Origin: Mikania micrantha
Lineage: Eukaryota > Streptophyta > Magnoliopsida > Asterales > Asteraceae
Reading direction: 5' to 3'
DNA length: 64,000 nucleotides
NCBI GenBank assembly: GCA_009363875.1
Contig: CM018693.1
Location: forward strand, 73,206,986 to 73,270,985
The notes under the pieces were generated by a model. It was not told where the DNA came from. It saw only the letters and a list, made by a program, of their open reading frames with translations, and did no database searches. Of the stretch, positions 60,366 to 64,000 are shown one piece after another. The number at the start of each line of letters is the position of its first letter. The stretch's first letter is position 1. The translations under genes were made by a program, and so were the position numbers.

Positions 60366-60380
60366 GGCTTTTATAGCTCG
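60366..60380 (-). promoter_or_regulatory. TATA box of H LTR
   Basis: The minus strand reads CGAGCTATAAAAGCC, in the same relative place as in B and G. Confidence 0.72.
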
Positions 60381-60984
60381 GGTGTGTTCGGTATCGCTCG
60401 GTTTCGCGTAAACACGTCGTTTCCGAGACTTCGCGAAATGAAACGTAACGTTATAAAATTAGAGATTTTCAAAACATTCTAAGGTTGTAATTCTTAATAG
60501 TATTCTAAATATCTTTTTATCACTTTTAAAATTTCGAAAATCGTTTAATTTAATCGTTTAATCGAATCGTATCGTTTTCGCGCGTATTCGTACGAATCGT
60601 CACCCGAACGAACATGACGACAACTTTACTTTCCGACATGGTTTTCTAATTATCAGACATCATTCAGTACGTTAAACTCACAGATATATTCGTGCGAATC
60701 GTCACTCACACGAATACTCAGTCAGTTTAATATTCACATAAAGACATCCGTTATTGTTTTTGTTCTGTACAACCTCACATACGTTTACACATAATAAAAT
60801 CCTAACTAACATTTTCATAATAGTTCTATGTTGTCAGACATGATTCTGACTGTTAAGCCATGGATTTGAAATATGTTTCGTATTGAACATCAATTGAAAA
60901 TAATACACATGTAATACACATAGTTCGTACCTGATTTACTGTACGCGTTACTGTTCTGACTACCGTTCCGGCACTGATGTTACA

Positions 60985-60997
60985 GTCTCCCCTTGTT
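60985..60997 (-). promoter_or_regulatory. Element H polypurine tract
   Basis: The minus strand reads AACAAGGGGAGAC next to the LTR, identical to that of A. Confidence 0.9.
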
Positions 60998-61018
60998 AGA
61001 GAAATTTCGTCCCGAAAT

Positions 61019-64000
61019 TTAAGAATCGTTATCAGGTACGGCTTTCTCTGCAAACAGGTGGGGATACTTGGATTTCATGTGATCCTCGCGTTCCCTAGTA
61101 AACTCAGGTCCGCGCTTTAAATTCCATCGAACCTTAACGATCGGAATACGGCATCGCTTTAGTTGTTTAACTTCGCGATCCATAATCTCTAAAGGTTCCT
61201 CGATAAAATGTAGTTGTTCATCCACTTGAATTTCCTCAATTGGTATGACAAGTGATTTGTCCGCAAGGCATTTCTTAAGGTTTGAGATGTGAAACACGTC
61301 GTATACACCGCTGAGTTCATCTGGTAATCTCAGCTTATACGCAACAGGACCGATTCGTTGGATGATCTCAAACGGTCCGACTTATCGTGGTGCTAATTTG
61401 CCTTTCTTTCCGAAGCAGACTACGCCCTTCTATGGGGATACCTTCAACATGACACGGTCTCCCACTTGAAATTCCAACGGTTTGCGCCCTTTGTAGGCAT
61501 AGCTCTTTTGTCTGCTTCGGGCTGCCTTTAACTTTTGTTGTATCTGGGCGATCTTGTCAGTGGTTTCCTGAATAATTTTTGGCCCAGTTATACGATTGTC
61601 TCCAACTTCAGTCCAACAGATCGGTAATCGATATTTCCGACCATACAAAGCCTCGAATGGTACACATCCGATGCTACTGTGATAACTATTGTTGTAGGAG
61701 AACTCAATAAGTGGCAAATGATAATTCCAATTCCCACCGAAGTCTAACACGCAGGTTCTTAACATATCCTCCAGAGTCTGAATAGTACGTTCGCTTTGAC
61801 CGTCCGTTTGTGGATGGTAAGCTGTAATCAGATTTAGCTGCGTCCCTAGAGATTTCTGCAACGATTGCCAGAACCTTGATGTGAATCTGCTGTCTCTATC
61901 CGAAATAATAGACAATGGCACACCGTGGCGTACCACTATCACATTAATGTACAGTCTTGCCAGTTTATCAATAGTGAAGGTCTCACGCATCGGCAAGAAA
62001 TGAGCAGATTTTGTCAAATGGTCGATGATCAACCAAATTGTATCCTGACCACTGGAAGTGCGGGGTAGCTTGGTAATGAAGTCCATAGCTATTTGTTCCC
62101 ACTTCCAAAACGGAATCTCAGGCTGTTCCAGTAAACCAAACAGTTTCTGGTGTTCCGCCTTTACCTTCGCACACGTAAGACATCGACCGACGTACTCGGC
62201 TATGTCTTTCTTCATCCCCGGCCACCAATAAAATCCACGCAAGTCTTGGTACATCTTATAAGCACCCGGATGAACAGAGTATTTAGTCTTGTGTGCTTCA
62301 TCAAAGATAAGTTTCCTCAGTTCATCTACCGCTGGAATCCATATACGATCCTGATAGTAGATCATTCCATCAGGCTTAGTATCAAATTGTTTCTCCGCTC
62401 CGCAATCGAGTTCTGTCTTCAGATTTCCTCTATCAACTGATTCCTGCTGTGCCTGAATAATCTTGTCACATAAACTCGTCTGCACAGTCATTCCCATTGC
62501 TCTGACGCACAAGGGTTTGACCCATTCCTTCCGGCTCAAGGCATCAGCTACAACGTTCGCCTTTCCCGGATGATACTTGATCACACAATCGTAATCATTC
62601 AAAAGTTCAACTCAACGACGCTGTCTCATGTTGAGTTCCTTCTGGTCAGAAATATGTTGCAGGCTCTTGTGATCGATAAATATGGAACACTTGGTTGCAT
62701 ATAAGTAGTGTCTCCAAATCTTCAATGCGAAGATTACTGCTCCCAGTTCAAGATCATGAGTAGTGTAGTTCTTCTCATGAACCTTTAACTGTCTTGATGC
62801 TTAAGCTATAACTTTGTCCGGTTGCATCAATACGCAACCGAGTCCCTGATGGGAGGCATCACAATATACAACAAAGTCATCACATCCTTCTGGGAGAGAT
62901 AGAATTGGAGCATCGCATAATTTCTGTTTCAGTGTCTGAAAAGCATCTTCTTGTTTCTCCTCCCAGACAAACGGTTCACTTTTCTGAGTTAATTTGGTGA
63001 GAGGCAGAGCTATCTTAGAAAAGTTTGAGATAAACCTTCTGTAATAGCCCGCCAATCCCAGAAAAGACCGTATCTCCGTCGATGTCTTCGGAGTGTCCCA
63101 GTTCTTTATCGCCTCAATCTCGGCAGGATCCACGTGTATTCCCTCGTTGTTGACCACGTGACTCAGAAATTGAACTTCTCTTAGCCAGAATTCACATTAA
63201 GAGAACTTAGCATAAAGTTTCTATTCTTTCAACAGCTCCAAGATCTTCATGAGGTGTTGTTCATGCTCGGTTTTGCTCTTGGAATAAATCAGTATGTCAC
63301 CAATAAAGAAAATGACAAACTGATCCGGATACGGCTTGCACACTAGGTTCATGAGGTCCATGAAAACCGCTGGTGCATTTGTTAATCCGAAAGGCATCAC
63401 CATGAATTCGTAATGCCCGTATCTGGTTCGGAACGCCGTCTTCGGTATATCTTCGTCTTGAACTCTAAGCTGATGATATCCAGACCGCAAGTCAATCTTT
63501 GAGAAGTATTGTGCTCCCTGTAGTTAGTCAAACAGATCATCAATTCTCGGCAATGGATACCAATGATGGTCAGTTTATTCATCTCCCTGTAATCTATGCA
63601 CATTCTGAACGTTCCGTCCTACTTTTTCACGAACAGGGTCCGGAGCTTCCCAAGGTGAGTAGCTCGGTCTAATGAAACCTTTATCAAGTAAATCCTGTAA
63701 TTGATTAGACAGATCCTGCATCTCTGAAGGTGCTAACCTATACGGAGATTTAGCAACAGGAGTTGCTCCAGGAATTAAGTCAATACGAAACTCCACCGGT
63801 CGCACAGGTGGTAAACCTGGTAGGTCTTCAGGAAATACTTCTGGATACTCTTTCACTACTGGTACGTCTTGAATCTTTTTCTTGTCCTTCTCCTTTTCCA
63901 CCACATGAGCCAAGAATGCCACACACTGCTTCTGTAGACACTTACGCGCCTTTATGCAAGAGATGATTTTGACACTTCGTTTTGCTTGATCCCCTTTTAC
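61019..64000 (-). pseudogene. pol: Element H pol, broken, runs off the window
   Basis: Minus-strand pol close to element A, entering at the right edge before reverse transcriptase and ending with the chromodomain at 61019. Most pieces share one frame, interrupted by stops at about 63218, 62798, 62603 (a tryptophan in the RRWVELL motif), 61427 and 61384, and by small frame shifts between 63490 and 63620. The catalytic FIDD of reverse transcriptase reads FIGD (about 63305), so a metal-binding aspartate is lost. The integrase zinc domain and DDE residues appear intact in the 390-codon piece 61430-62602. The chromodomain reads FTRERE, losing a tryptophan. Gag and the 5' LTR are outside the window. 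Confidence 0.92.

Larger units (their letters stand above)
56535..60984 (-). mobile_element. Element H 3' LTR
   Basis: 4450 bp, TGTAACATCAGTGCCGG at 60984 to GGCTCGGGGTGTGACA at 56535 on the minus strand, next to a purine tract and pol. Predicted leader signals: GAAGTACAGGCAATCGGAGC (about 60172-60191), donor CCAG|GTGAGT at 60096, acceptor CACAG ending 58372, a 74-nt block 58371-58298, donor GAG|GTGAGT at 58297, acceptor TTCTCAG ending 56886. The first intron lacks a short-motif array but has a 183-bp diverged duplication. Confidence 0.92.

Noticed and set aside
60073..60482. Two consecutive open frames (66 and 70 codons) on the plus strand, considered as a small host gene
   Set aside because: They are antisense to the leader and TATA box of the H LTR, and matching regions in sister LTRs do not keep the frames.
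1..64000. Strong preference of these elements for inserting into LTRs
   Set aside because: Eight of ten insertions hit LTRs, but LTRs make up about 60% of such elements, so ten events cannot show a preference.

Overview
The window looks like plant heterochromatin from a eudicot, possibly Asteraceae (weak, an impression from family content only). It consists of nested LTR retrotransposons. I found no host gene, tRNA, rRNA or CRISPR array. All coding sequence seen is Ty3/gypsy gag-pol. Long LTRs (2-4.6 kb), an initiator-Met-tRNA primer site (TGGTATCAGAGCC) and a chromodomain after the integrase point to chromoviruses, most like the Tekay/Del lineage.

Layout, with element names used only here. 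F (1-2148, minus) is a partial LTR inserted in an A-like LTR (2149-5167, plus), which sits at the gag/protease boundary of element B. B (minus) is a tandem: 5' LTR 28550-31897, gag-pol 23689-28549, middle LTR (6687-10306, 18601-18670, 22737-23688), then a second primer site and gag (5168-6686). The middle LTR was later split by D (10307-18595, plus, repeat TCAAG) and by a solo A-like LTR (18671-22731, plus, repeat GAGAG). B lies in the gag of G (31898-38534, plus), and G lies in an LTR, K (38535-38759 and 51698-52184). K was hit again by A (38760-51692, minus, repeat CTCAA), a 12.9-kb nearly intact element with 4.03-kb LTRs differing at about six places. J (52185-52838), I (52839-56534) and H (56535 to the end), all minus, are stacked to the right.

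How the parts work: each complete element would be transcribed from its 5' LTR, primed by initiator Met-tRNA, and would make Gag (capsid, zinc knuckles) and Pol (aspartic protease, reverse transcriptase, RNase H, integrase, chromodomain). Only A comes close, and it has a gag/pol frame break and a stop inside the chromodomain. B, G and H carry several stops and frameshifts. D has lost its integrase core, yet its LTRs are nearly identical, so it probably moved using enzymes from another element.

The most unusual signal is in the LTRs. At least five A-like copies share, in the same order, a motif close to GTACAAAGGATCGGAGCT, a donor-like AG|GTAAA or AG|GTGAGT, an acceptor-like CAG, a 68-74 nt block, a near-perfect donor (usually AG|GTGAGT), and an acceptor TTCTCAG|GTGACG. 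Parts recur in B, F, D, G, J and K. I read this as a possible three-exon non-coding leader inside the LTR. The first predicted intron often holds a lineage-specific array of short motifs. The second holds copy-specific minisatellites and a TATATAAG-containing module that is often duplicated.
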